A stretch of 64,000 nucleotides of DNA, from positions 3,472,001 through 3,536,000 of the forward strand of contig NZ_CP007035.1 of the NCBI RefSeq assembly GCF_000243115.2. Direction: 5' to 3'. This DNA comes from Niabella soli DSM 19437 (GTDB taxonomy: Bacteria > Bacteroidota > Bacteroidia > Chitinophagales > Chitinophagaceae). Position numbers and translations under genes: made by a program. This document shows positions 53,321 through 63,000 of this stretch, one piece after another (positions within the stretch are counted from its first letter, which is position 1; each line of letters opens with the position of its first letter). The notes under the pieces are model-generated. The model did no database searches, was not told the DNA's origin, and worked only from the letters and a program-made list of their open reading frames with translations.

Positions 53321-55279
53321 ATGAAAGTTATTACTACTACTGTATTTGCGCTCTTGCTGCTTACTGTTGTTTCCTGCAAAAAAAAGTATCTGGATGTAGT
53401 TCCGGATAACACATTAAAGCTGGAAGACGTTTTCGACACAAAAACCGACGCCTGGAACGCCCTGGCGAAAGCCTATAATTATATTCCAAGGGACGATAAT
53501 ACGCACTTAACCTCCTGGACACTGGGTGACGAATGGCTCGGCCGTTTGGATTTGAATAACAATACAGACCAGCTACGGGCCACGCGCATTATGCGGGGGC
53601 TACAGTCTATGACCTCTCCGCAGTTGGGGCTTTGGTCCGGCACGCAGGGAGGGAAACCTCTGTACCAGGGCATCCGCCAGACTGAGGTGTTCCTGGACAA
53701 TATTGACAAGGTGAGGGATATGCAGGATGGCGAAAAGAAAGAATGGAAAGCGCAGGTAAAAATGCTCAAAGCGTATTATATGTTCCTGCTGGTGCAGCAT
53801 TACGGTCCCATTATTATTCCTGATAAAATGGCCTCGCCCGAATCAAAACCGGAAGACCTGTTTTTGCCCCGCGCCAAGGTAGAAGATTGTTTTCAATACA
53901 TCCTGAAACTGATCAATGAAGCCCTACCCGACCTTACGGAACGGGCAGATGCGAATAATAAGGGACAGATCGACCAAATTGTAGCCAAGGCCATTAAGGC
54001 GCGGGTGCTGTTTTTCAGGGCAAGCCCTTTCTTTAACGGGAACCGGGAATATTTCGGGGATTTCTTTGATCATGATGGCAAGCCTTTTTTCCCGCTGGAG
54101 TATCAACCGGAAAAATGGAAGGAAGCACTGGATGCCATTAATGATGCCATTACCATTGCCGAGGGTAACGGTCACCGCTTGTACAACTTTACCCGGGATC
54201 CTTACGCCTATGACCGCAGTGCTTTTGCCGTAAATGGCAATAATATGAAAACGCTTTATGACCTGCGTATGGTGATTTGTGACCCGTGGAATGAAGAACT
54301 GGTATGGGGGTATTCAAATATCGATTATTATAACCAGGGAGAATTGGCGCATGCCTCCAATATACGACTGCCAACGGGCTATGAAGGTGTGATAAATACC
54401 ACCTCTTTCTCCTGGCAGTGGCTGGGGGCCTCTTACCAGATGGCAGAACGCTATTATACGAAGAACGGATTGCCGATCGACGAAGACGCCACCTTTGATA
54501 AAAGTACTATGTATGAACTGGTAACCACTCCGGGTTTGAACACGCCGGAATACGCTCCGCTGGCGGGTTATATGCAGCCGGGAGTACAAACCATACGGCT
54601 TTACATGAACCGGGAACCACGGTTTTATGCGAATTTGGGTATTACCGGCGGCTATTGGCGGGCGCATACACAGTTGATCAGCACTATGATGTATTCCGGT
54701 ACCGCCGGCGGCTTTACTTCCTCCGTAAGCCAAACGGATTACCTGGCCACCGGTATTGGCGTTCAAAAATTTGTACATCCCGAATCTCAATCCGGAGCCT
54801 GGCAGCGTACGATTAAATATCCCTATCCGCTGATCCGTATGGCCGACCTGTACCTGATGAAAGCGGAAGCCATGAATGAATTCAGTGGCCCCAGCGCACA
54901 GGTATATGATGAAATCAACAAAGTACGCCGGCGGGCAGGCGTGCCGGATGTAGAGGTGGTATGGTCGGATCCGAGTATTTGCAGAAACCCCGGAAAGCAT
55001 CTTACAAAAGAAGGATTGCGCGATATTATTTTACAGGAACGCTCCGTTGAATTCGCTTTTGAAGGGCAATATTTTTGGGACATGCTCCGGCACAAAAGAG
55101 CCGCTTCCGTTTTTTCAGCGCCCATCCGCGGCTGGACATACACCGGCACCAATGCTGCATCGTTCTTTATATTGGAGGATAAACAGGCACGACGGTTTAC
55201 CATTACGGATTGTTTGTGGCCGATTGATCTGAATGAAATGAATACTAACGGAAAACTGATCCAGAATCCCGGATGGTAG
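53321..55279 (+). CDS. SusD/RagB family outer-membrane lipoprotein
   Basis: 652 residues, longer than the usual ~520-600, with a lipoprotein signal (LLTVVSC) and KKKYLDVVPDNTLKLEDVF. Helical motifs are KAYYMFLLVQHYGPIII, IRMADLYLMKAEAMNEFSG and QERSVEFAFEGQYFWDMLRHKRA. It starts 10 bases after SusC. With the SusC it forms the glycan uptake gate for this operon. Confidence 0.94.
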   Translation: MKVITTTVFALLLLTVVSCKKKYLDVVPDNTLKLEDVFDTKTDAWNALAKAYNYIPRDDNTHLTSWTLGDEWLGRLDLNNNTDQLRATRIMRGLQSMTSPQLGLWSGTQGGKPLYQGIRQTEVFLDNIDKVRDMQDGEKKEWKAQVKMLKAYYMFLLVQHYGPIIIPDKMASPESKPEDLFLPRAKVEDCFQYILKLINEALPDLTERADANNKGQIDQIVAKAIKARVLFFRASPFFNGNREYFGDFFDHDGKPFFPLEYQPEKWKEALDAINDAITIAEGNGHRLYNFTRDPYAYDRSAFAVNGNNMKTLYDLRMVICDPWNEELVWGYSNIDYYNQGELAHASNIRLPTGYEGVINTTSFSWQWLGASYQMAERYYTKNGLPIDEDATFDKSTMYELVTTPGLNTPEYAPLAGYMQPGVQTIRLYMNREPRFYANLGITGGYWRAHTQLISTMMYSGTAGGFTSSVSQTDYLATGIGVQKFVHPESQSGAWQRTIKYPYPLIRMADLYLMKAEAMNEFSGPSAQVYDEINKVRRRAGVPDVEVVWSDPSICRNPGKHLTKEGLRDIILQERSVEFAFEGQYFWDMLRHKRAASVFSAPIRGWTYTGTNAASFFILEDKQARRFTITDCLWPIDLNEMNTNGKLIQNPGW

Positions 55280-55303
55280 CAAGGTTTAAATGACGTGTAT
55301 TTA

Positions 55304-56581
55304 ATGAAAATGATTATGAAAAATCAACTTATTATAACCCTATTGATACTAATGCTGGTGGCGGCGTGTAAAAAGCAGAGCCGTTTTGAAACAGGAGGCA
55401 GCGACAATACACCCCCCGGTAAGGTTACGCTAAAGGAATACAAACCCTTGTTTGGCGGCGCCCGGTTTTTTTATACGGTTCCGAAAGATGAAGACCTGCT
55501 GGGCGTTGAAGCCGTTTATACCAACAAAAACGGACAGTCGTTTAAGTTTATGGCTTCGTATTTTTCCGACTCGCTGGATGTGTACGGGTTTGGCAGTATT
55601 GATGAATACAATGTACAATTGTATGCTGTAGACCGCTCCGGGAACAAATCGGATGTGCTGGATGTAAAAGTAGTACCACTTGAACCTGCTTATACAAGGG
55701 TGGCGAAAACAATACAGGCAAAAGCCGGATTTAGCTCATTTTTCCTTGACTGGCAAAACGAGCTGAAGCAGAACGTAAACGTATATGTGGAATATGAATT
55801 TCCGCAGGGAGGCACTACCCGAAAACTGACCACCGTGTTTTCCTCCAATCAGCCTGCAGACCGCAGGTTTATCAGCGACCTCTACCTCGCTTCCAATGAA
55901 CAGGTAAAAGTAAAGGTAAAGGTGGGCGATATTTATGGCAACATAACCGATTTTATAGATAAGGGCTCTTTATCGCTTTATGATGATATTAAAATCCCCA
56001 AACAGGCGTGGACGATTCCGAACCCCAATGATTCTATTGGCGGAGTGCCTATGATGTTTGGGAACGGGCTGGAGGGAAGATCGCTGAAAGTGATTGACGA
56101 TATTATCGACAGGGGCGATAACCTGAACTTCCTGCACACGCAAAGCCGCGGACGCACCGGCAAAAGCGCTAATGGCAATATGCCCTGGAACTTTATCATT
56201 GACCTGGGCGATTATTACGAGATCAGCCGGATTGTAACCCATCAACGGCATTCCGGCGGGCTGGCCAATGTAAGCCGCGGGCAGTACTATCGTACCGAAA
56301 ATGTAGGGCGTTACCGTACCTATACCTGGAATGACACCACCAGCGAATGGGAGCAGGTGATGGAGTACCAGATTCCCGTTCCTGCGGGACTTACAGAGCT
56401 TGAGTTTGTAAAAATGGGCGAAGCAGGGGATATGGCTTATATGTATCCGGATAACCCCAAATACACCAAACGCACCCGAAAGTTCCGGTTTGAGGCAGTA
56501 AAAGGATTTTCAGGGAACTATACCCTCGATGATGCAAACTGTCTTTCGGAAATTACTCTTTATGGAAAAAAATCGCAATAG
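55304..56581 (+). CDS. Surface lipoprotein, DUF4959/DUF5126/DUF5000-like
   Basis: 425 residues from the ATG at 55304 (ATGs at 55310 and 55316 are alternatives). A lipoprotein signal (LMLVAACKKQ) is followed by a DUF4959-like fibronectin domain (about 35-130), a second sheet domain of the DUF5126 kind (about 135-225) and a C-terminal discoidin-like DUF5000 region (about 260-425, NGLEGRSLKVIDDIIDRGDNLNF, WNFIIDLGDYYEISRIVTHQRH). These proteins usually follow SusD and bind surface glycans. The gene starts 24 bases after SusD. Confidence 0.82.
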   Translation: MKMIMKNQLIITLLILMLVAACKKQSRFETGGSDNTPPGKVTLKEYKPLFGGARFFYTVPKDEDLLGVEAVYTNKNGQSFKFMASYFSDSLDVYGFGSIDEYNVQLYAVDRSGNKSDVLDVKVVPLEPAYTRVAKTIQAKAGFSSFFLDWQNELKQNVNVYVEYEFPQGGTTRKLTTVFSSNQPADRRFISDLYLASNEQVKVKVKVGDIYGNITDFIDKGSLSLYDDIKIPKQAWTIPNPNDSIGGVPMMFGNGLEGRSLKVIDDIIDRGDNLNFLHTQSRGRTGKSANGNMPWNFIIDLGDYYEISRIVTHQRHSGGLANVSRGQYYRTENVGRYRTYTWNDTTSEWEQVMEYQIPVPAGLTELEFVKMGEAGDMAYMYPDNPKYTKRTRKFRFEAVKGFSGNYTLDDANCLSEITLYGKKSQ

Positions 56582-56603
56582 GTAAGCATCCAAAATCAGC
56601 ATC

Positions 56604-58283
56604 ATGAGCAACAAAAAATATATATACCTGTTCTTTTGTATCGTATTGGTAGTGGTATTGGCATCTTCGTCCTGCAGTAAGATGTACGATAATATGGAAA
56701 AATATGCCGGCGAAACGGTATACCCCGGCAGATTTGATACTATTATCGGGCACGTGGGATTTGAACGCGTTGAAATTGACCTGATGAGGGCCGGAAGAAT
56801 CCCCGCCAGCCAAATAAAACTGGGCAAGGCAATGAAAACGATTGTGGAATATGATAGTATGAAAATCACAATCGATTCGCTGGCCTCCTGGATCAATATT
56901 AAGGACCTTAAGGTTTCTAAACTCTACCGGTTCAAAATATATACCATAGATGATAACGGAAATAAGTCCGTGCCGCAGCAGATCGGCCTGATCCCCTACA
57001 CGGAAACCGACCTGGGAAACCTGGTTATTCCGTCGCCCCAGGCGCTTACTTCCTCTTCTTCAGCAATACTGACCTGGCCCACCGGAATTTCATCTGCCGT
57101 GTTAACCTATTATGGGCTGAAATATGCTTATAAGGATAAAAACGACGCCGCAATGACTGGTGACGGGGCGCAAAACCCGCGTATCGTAATGACAAACCTG
57201 AGTGCCGGGGCCACTGCGTCAATTGATATAAGTTATAAAATAATTCCTAAAGTCAATGGTACGCCTATATTGGATACCGTATGGGTACCACGCAAGATCC
57301 AGGCCAGTATCCCAACGGGAACTACTCCGTTCCAGCCCACTGAAGCAGCCGTTTTAACCGCTAACGGGGTTACCACGTTTACAGCGGATGCCATTGCCCC
57401 CATACAGAAATTGACTTTCCCCGTACATACGGTTAGCCTGCAGGATATTTTCTATTTCCAGGGCCTGAAAGAGCTGGATCTTACCGGCGGCACTATGTTT
57501 GAAATGACTAAAAACAGCTATAGCCGCAATGGTGCTTCGGATGTTATTGGCGGGGGGCCGCTGGTACCCTTTGCGCGACGCGTAGGCGACATGCCCGCGG
57601 CAAATGCACAATTCCTTCTTGATCTGCTTGATCAGGGAAAACTTACAAAAGTAAAATACCTGGCAAATTCGATGGGTATTGATAACTTGCTGGCGCCCTA
57701 TGTAAGCAGTGGGGTGGTTGAAATAGTGGCCAAACCCGACGAAGCGCTCATTCCACTGCAACCCTTTTTACTAAATGGGGTTATCCAGGATGCGAACTGG
57801 GAGTTGGCCGTGGATGAAACGGGTGGCACCTACCCCGCAGGAACAGGGCTGCAAAATGTGGTGAAAGCCACTGTGAAGAAGGCGAATGGTACGCTGGTAA
57901 TAGAATTACCGAAAGAATACGAGTTCGATGCAACACAATACAAGTATCTGAAATTTAAAGTGTATGCACCAGCAAAAACGGCGTTATCCGGCTCGTATGC
58001 ACCTTACCAGCGCCTTTGGTTCCGCATAATGAATTATTTGTGGGCCTTTGCCACTGAAAGCAGCTATGGCCAGCAATATTGGGAGTATGGTAAAGATGCA
58101 AATAAAATCCCCGATGCCAGTTTGCAAACCTGGACGGATATGAAAATAGACCTGTCCCAATGTGCCGGCAAGCACAACCGTGTATTTGTTATCAATATCG
58201 GCGGAGAGCCTTCGGGTGCCTCCTTCCCCCCGGCACAGGAAATCACCTATTATTTTGCCAACCTGAGGTTTAGTAAAAATTAA
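56604..58283 (+). CDS. Surface lipoprotein, DUF4998-like
   Basis: 559 residues with a lipoprotein signal (VVLASSSCSK) and a DUF4998-like N-terminal region (about 25-230, GRFDTIIGHVGFERVEIDL, DLKVSKLYRFKIYTIDDNGNKS). The rest (about 240-559) holds a stretch with leucine-rich character (FQGLKELDLTGGTMFEMTKN) and a final carbohydrate-binding-like sheet (ATQYKYLKFKVYAPAKT to ITYYFANLRFSKN). It is the last gene of the operon, closed by a strong hairpin. The role is probably glycan binding. Confidence 0.8.
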   Translation: MSNKKYIYLFFCIVLVVVLASSSCSKMYDNMEKYAGETVYPGRFDTIIGHVGFERVEIDLMRAGRIPASQIKLGKAMKTIVEYDSMKITIDSLASWINIKDLKVSKLYRFKIYTIDDNGNKSVPQQIGLIPYTETDLGNLVIPSPQALTSSSSAILTWPTGISSAVLTYYGLKYAYKDKNDAAMTGDGAQNPRIVMTNLSAGATASIDISYKIIPKVNGTPILDTVWVPRKIQASIPTGTTPFQPTEAAVLTANGVTTFTADAIAPIQKLTFPVHTVSLQDIFYFQGLKELDLTGGTMFEMTKNSYSRNGASDVIGGGPLVPFARRVGDMPAANAQFLLDLLDQGKLTKVKYLANSMGIDNLLAPYVSSGVVEIVAKPDEALIPLQPFLLNGVIQDANWELAVDETGGTYPAGTGLQNVVKATVKKANGTLVIELPKEYEFDATQYKYLKFKVYAPAKTALSGSYAPYQRLWFRIMNYLWAFATESSYGQQYWEYGKDANKIPDASLQTWTDMKIDLSQCAGKHNRVFVINIGGEPSGASFPPAQEITYYFANLRFSKN

Positions 58284-58307
58284 AATCATACAAATTTATA
58301 ACGGATT

Positions 58308-58336
58308 CCTGCCGCAGCGTTTTTGGCTGCGGCAGG
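58308..58336 (+). terminator. Strong hairpin terminator after the third PUL operon
   Basis: Perfect 11-base-pair stem, CCTGCCGCAGC (58308-58318) and GCTGCGGCAGG (58326-58336), with a 7-base T-rich loop, 25 bases after the stop of the DUF4998-like gene. The downstream tract TTCATTAT is only weakly T-rich. Confidence 0.7.
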
Positions 58337-58474
58337 TTCATTATCAGGCACAACAAAAATAGCTTCCACCTGCTTTTAAAAGAGGTAGGCATCGCTTTAA
58401 TAAAAGTCTTACTTTCTTTAAGATCCTGCCCTTCCGTTTGTTATTTGTTACCTTTAACGAAAGTTGAGTAAGTA

Positions 58475-59707
58475 ATGAATAATAATTCTCCCCGCTATTT
58501 TGATGATTTTTGCTCTGCAGCGATACACGGTATTGCTGATGAGGGAAGCTTGCATGCGCATGCAATCCCCATCTATGCCACATCAACATTTGTGTTTGAC
58601 AGTGCCGAACAGGGTATGAACCGCTTTGCAGGAAAAGAGCCGGGATATATTTATTCGCGTTTTGCAAACCCTACTACGTCGGCGGCGGAGCAATTAATTG
58701 CCGGGCTGGAAGCGTTTGGGCTTACAAATGAGAACGGGCAGCCGCTGCAGTTAAAGGCGTTGTTGCACGCCAGCGGGCAGGGCGCGTTGGCTACTTTATG
58801 TTTTGCGTTGTTAAAAAGCGGAGACCGGATCCTCACTAATACCGCCCTTTACGGCGGCACGCACGAATTCTTCTCTTTTATTTTATCTAAAGCCGGGGTT
58901 CAAACGATTTTTACAGATCTTACGGATCTCAATGCCGTTGCAACAGCTTTGGAGCAATACCCCGATATAAAACTGATTCATATCGAATCGCCTACTAATC
59001 CCACTATGGCTTGTACAGATATCGAAGGGGTTTGTAAGCTTGCGGCGCCTTATGGTGTAAAAGTGAGTATCGACAATACCTTTGCCACGCCTTATCTGCA
59101 GCAGCCTTTTACCTTTGGCGTTGATTTCGTCTATCATTCCACCACAAAATTTTTAAATGGTCATGGCACGGCTATTGGCGGAGCCTTAATTGGTAAGGAT
59201 ATTGATTTTATGCAAACCTCCGGTACCAAAACATTTAAACTGTTGGGGGCAAACAGTAATCCCTTTGACGCCTTTCTGCTGATCAACGGTATCAAAACAT
59301 TGCCGCTCCGTATGCAGCAGCACAGTAAAAATGCACAGCAAATAGCGGAATGGTTACATGCGCATCCGGCCGTTGCAAAGGTTAATTATAACGGATTGCC
59401 CGACCATCCTAATTACGCTTTAAGCAGAAAACAAATGCGCTACCCCGGAGCACTCCTTAGTTTTGAGTTAAAAAGCGGCCTTGAAGCGGGAAAAACATTT
59501 ATCAATAAATTACAAATGTGCACCCGCGCTGTTTCTTTAGGCACGGTTGATACATTGATCTCGCATCCGGCTTCCATGTCGCATTCAGGAATGAAACCCG
59601 AAGATCGTTTAAGATCGGGAATAACAGATGGGTTGATCCGGATGAGCGTTGGCATTGAAGCCGTGGAAGATATTTTGAACGATCTTCAGCAAGCCCTTTT
59701 GCCTTAG
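58475..59707 (+). CDS. PLP-dependent trans-sulfuration enzyme (methionine gamma-lyase/O-acetylhomoserine sulfhydrylase family)
   Basis: 410 residues, cytosolic. The Cys/Met metabolism PLP fold is clear: PIYATSTFVFDSAEQG and YIYSRFANPTTSAAEQLIAGLEA at the N-terminus, IHIESPTNPTMACTDIEGV, and the PLP lysine Lys225 in STTKFLNGHGTAIGGAL. The C-terminus SLGTVDTLISHPASMSHSGM completes the active site. Members make homocysteine from O-acetylhomoserine or cleave methionine; the two cannot be separated safely here. No methionine pathway gene is nearby. Confidence 0.9.
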   Translation: MNNNSPRYFDDFCSAAIHGIADEGSLHAHAIPIYATSTFVFDSAEQGMNRFAGKEPGYIYSRFANPTTSAAEQLIAGLEAFGLTNENGQPLQLKALLHASGQGALATLCFALLKSGDRILTNTALYGGTHEFFSFILSKAGVQTIFTDLTDLNAVATALEQYPDIKLIHIESPTNPTMACTDIEGVCKLAAPYGVKVSIDNTFATPYLQQPFTFGVDFVYHSTTKFLNGHGTAIGGALIGKDIDFMQTSGTKTFKLLGANSNPFDAFLLINGIKTLPLRMQQHSKNAQQIAEWLHAHPAVAKVNYNGLPDHPNYALSRKQMRYPGALLSFELKSGLEAGKTFINKLQMCTRAVSLGTVDTLISHPASMSHSGMKPEDRLRSGITDGLIRMSVGIEAVEDILNDLQQALLP

Positions 59708-60094
59708 TTTATACAACAAGACTAAACTCCCGTTAAAGCGCTTTTGAAGAACAGGCAGCAATGGTGCAGCAGTGCAATCGCTTTTCTGTATTAAGGAGCG
59801 CTGGCTGTGGTGTTGCGTACCTTGCTGCTGCATGGCATATTTATTGTACGTCTAATAGTCTGTATTCCAGCAGGTCGTAACAGCAACTCCTTGTTTTCGG
59901 CGGGGAGCGTTGCGTTCATCCGCCGGACCGCAAAGTGGGGAAGCTTCTTTCCGGGATGTATTGAAATGATTCCGGTAATGCCCGTATAACCGGCAGAGCT
60001 TTTTTAATAAATTCCCGCCGGGCGGCGAATAAGCAACAGCGATTCAGACCTGACCGGAATATTTTTTTTGGATCTATTCATTTATTGAACTACT
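59708..60094. other. 387-base intergenic region with repeat-like sequence
   Basis: No gene is supported. The left part (about 59735-59870) contains the palindrome AAAGCGCTTT (59735-59744) and short low-complexity GCAGCAATGGTGCAGCAGTGCA-like and TTGCTGCTGCATGG stretches that read as a dispersed intergenic repeat rather than code. The right part is the leader of the glucan synthase-like gene; no TAnnTTTG box was found. Confidence 0.5.
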
Positions 60095-63000
60095 ATGAAA
60101 ATTTCTAAACCCGTTGATGAGATAGTGGTGCGCATGCGTGAACTTTTTACGGGTGATGCCCTTCCTGCGTTCTCAAAAGAAGAGCCCTTCCGACAGGAAT
60201 TATTTGGCTACGACCAGATGCAGCAACATGGCGTTCGTGTGGCAAAATCACATACGGTAGTAAGGGAGCACCCGCATGATAAAGTGTTGGCCCGCCTTAC
60301 CGATAACGAGGCGGTGATCGGGAAAGTATATGAGTTGATGACGGATGCCGTAAGTGCCCAACTGCCCATTGTGCCGGCAAGTGAATGGCTCCTGGATAAT
60401 TATTACCTCATAAAGGAGCAGATCGCCCTGGGGCGCAGCCATCTTCCAAAAGGGTACAGCGAAACGCTCCCGATCCTGGCAAAAGGCAGGTCAGCCGGTT
60501 TCCCCCGCGTATATGATATTGCGCTGGAACTGATCGCGCATAGCGACGGGCATATCAGTATCTCCAGCCTTACGGCATTTATCGATTCCTATCAAACGGT
60601 TACCCGGCTTACGTTGGGTGAGCTGTGGGCGGTACCGATCATGTTGCGCCTGGCAATCATTGAAAATATCCGGCGCATTGCTTCCCGCATTGCATTGGAC
60701 CGGTTGGATAAAAACGTGGCCAGCTACTGGACACAACAACTATTGGAAACGGCGCAAAAAAAACCACAGGACGTTATCATTGTGATTGCTGAAATGGCAA
60801 AATCAAAACTAACCCTGAACAGCGGGTTTGTTGCAGAATTTATCCGGCGCCTGCAAGGCAAGGGGCATGGCCTGGGGATGGCCCTTACCTGGCTGGAAGA
60901 GCGATTGGCGGAAACGGAAAATTCATCCATCGACCTGGTAAATAGTGAAAATCAGAAACAGGCTACGGACCAGGTTTCGATACGGAACTCCATTGAAAGT
61001 ATCCGCCTGATCAAAAGTACCGACTGGCGCACATTTGTCGAAACCGTCAGCGTGGTGGAAAAGATATTGCGTACCGACATCGGCGGCATTTATGAAAAAA
61101 TGAATTTTACGACCCGCGACCGGTATCGACATGTGGTGGAATGGGTAGCTAAATATAGTGCACATGAGGAGTACCAGGTAGCACAGTTGGCAATAGACCT
61201 GTCCCGGGAAAGCTTTGAAAAAGACGACACGCCCCGCAAACAACATGTGGGGTATTACCTCGTGCATGAAACGGGCCAGAAGTTGCTGTTGCAAAAAGCG
61301 GACATGAAACTTACCGCCCGGCACCGCCTGAAAAGAGTATTGAAATATAACAGGTTGGTGTCCTATGTAAGCGCAACCATTATCATTACGCTTTTATTAA
61401 GCGGCTGGGCGGCATGGCATGCCTATAGCCGGGGCGCAAGCGAATGGCTGGCGCTGGCCCTGTGCCTGTTGGGTTTTGTTGCGCTGAGCCAGGCTATCAT
61501 AATGCTTACCAACTGGATGGCTACCATCCTGGTAAGTCCGCGACCGTTGCCAAAAATGGATTTCTCTGAAGGTATTCCGGAATCGGAGAGTACGCTGGTA
61601 GCAGTTCCAAGTATGCTAATAAGTATAGCCGGCATTGATGAACTGGTGGATGAACTGGAAGTGCGTTACCTCGCCAACCCCGAAGAGCACTTATACTTTG
61701 CGTTGCTCACCGACCTTGCCGACGCTCCGGCGGAACACCTGCCGGAAGATGCTCCATTGATCGACCATGCAAAAAAACAAATAGAAACATTAAATGAGCG
61801 GTATGTAGCAGCGGATGCTGCCGGCAGCAAATTTTTTCTTTTCCATCGTCCCAGGAAATGGAACGCCGGCGAAAAAGTATGGATGGGTCACGAACGGAAA
61901 CGCGGAAAGCTGGCCGAGTTGAATAGCTTTTTAAGGAAAACAGGTCATGACGATTTTGCTGAAATAACCGGGGATACTGCTTCTCTTCGTGCCATTAAGT
62001 ATGTAATAACGCTTGATGCAGATACGCAATTGCCCCGGGAAGCCGCATGGAAACTGATTGCCGCCATGGCACATCCGCTGAACCGGCCCGAGATCAATAA
62101 ACAGGGCCTGAGGGTTATTGACGGTTATGGCATTCTGCAACCGCGCGCATCGGTAAGTATCCCCAAAACCACCAGCAGTTATTATACAAAAATGCATAGT
62201 AACGATTCTGGACTGGACCCTTATACCCAACTGGTGTCGGATGTTTACCAGGATCTTTTTTCGGAAGGGTCTTTTGTTGGAAAAGGTATTTACGATATTG
62301 ATGTTTTTGAACAACTGTTGGGGGACACTTTTCCGGCCAACCGCATTTTAAGTCATGATCTTTTAGAGGGATCCTATGTGCGTTCTGGCTTATTAACCGA
62401 TGTGGAGTTGTTTGAGGAATACCCGGAAACTTATTGGGCCGATGTAAAACGGCGGCACCGTTGGATAAGGGGCGATTGGCAGATTGCAAGCTGGGGAACG
62501 CCTTTCGTTCCGGGAAAAGAGAACCGGGTACACAAAAATTTTATCTCAAGTCTTTCGCGCTGGAAGATTATGGATAACCTGCGGCGCAGCCTGATGCAGC
62601 CGGCAACGGTATTGTTCCTCATCCTGGGCTGGGTATGGGCGCCGCAGCCTGCTTTCTGGACCCTGTTGCTTATTATAACCTGGCTGCTCCCGATTGCTAT
62701 TACGGCCGTATGGCAACTGTTTCAACGGTCAGAAACAATCAGCCGCCGTGCGCATTTGGTAGAAGTGGCAGATACGGTTATTTCAGATCTGTCGCACCTG
62801 CTGTTCACTATTGTTTGCCTGCCGTTTGAGGCGGTTAAAAACCTGGATGCGATCCTTCGTTCCAATTGGCGCATCCTGCTCTCGCACCGGCATTTATTAC
62901 AATGGACCCCTTCAAAAGCAGCAGCAAACAAGCAAAAAGACCTTAGCGGGGCCTACCTGTACATGTGGCCTTCCGTTATCATTCCGGTAAGCTGTATTTT

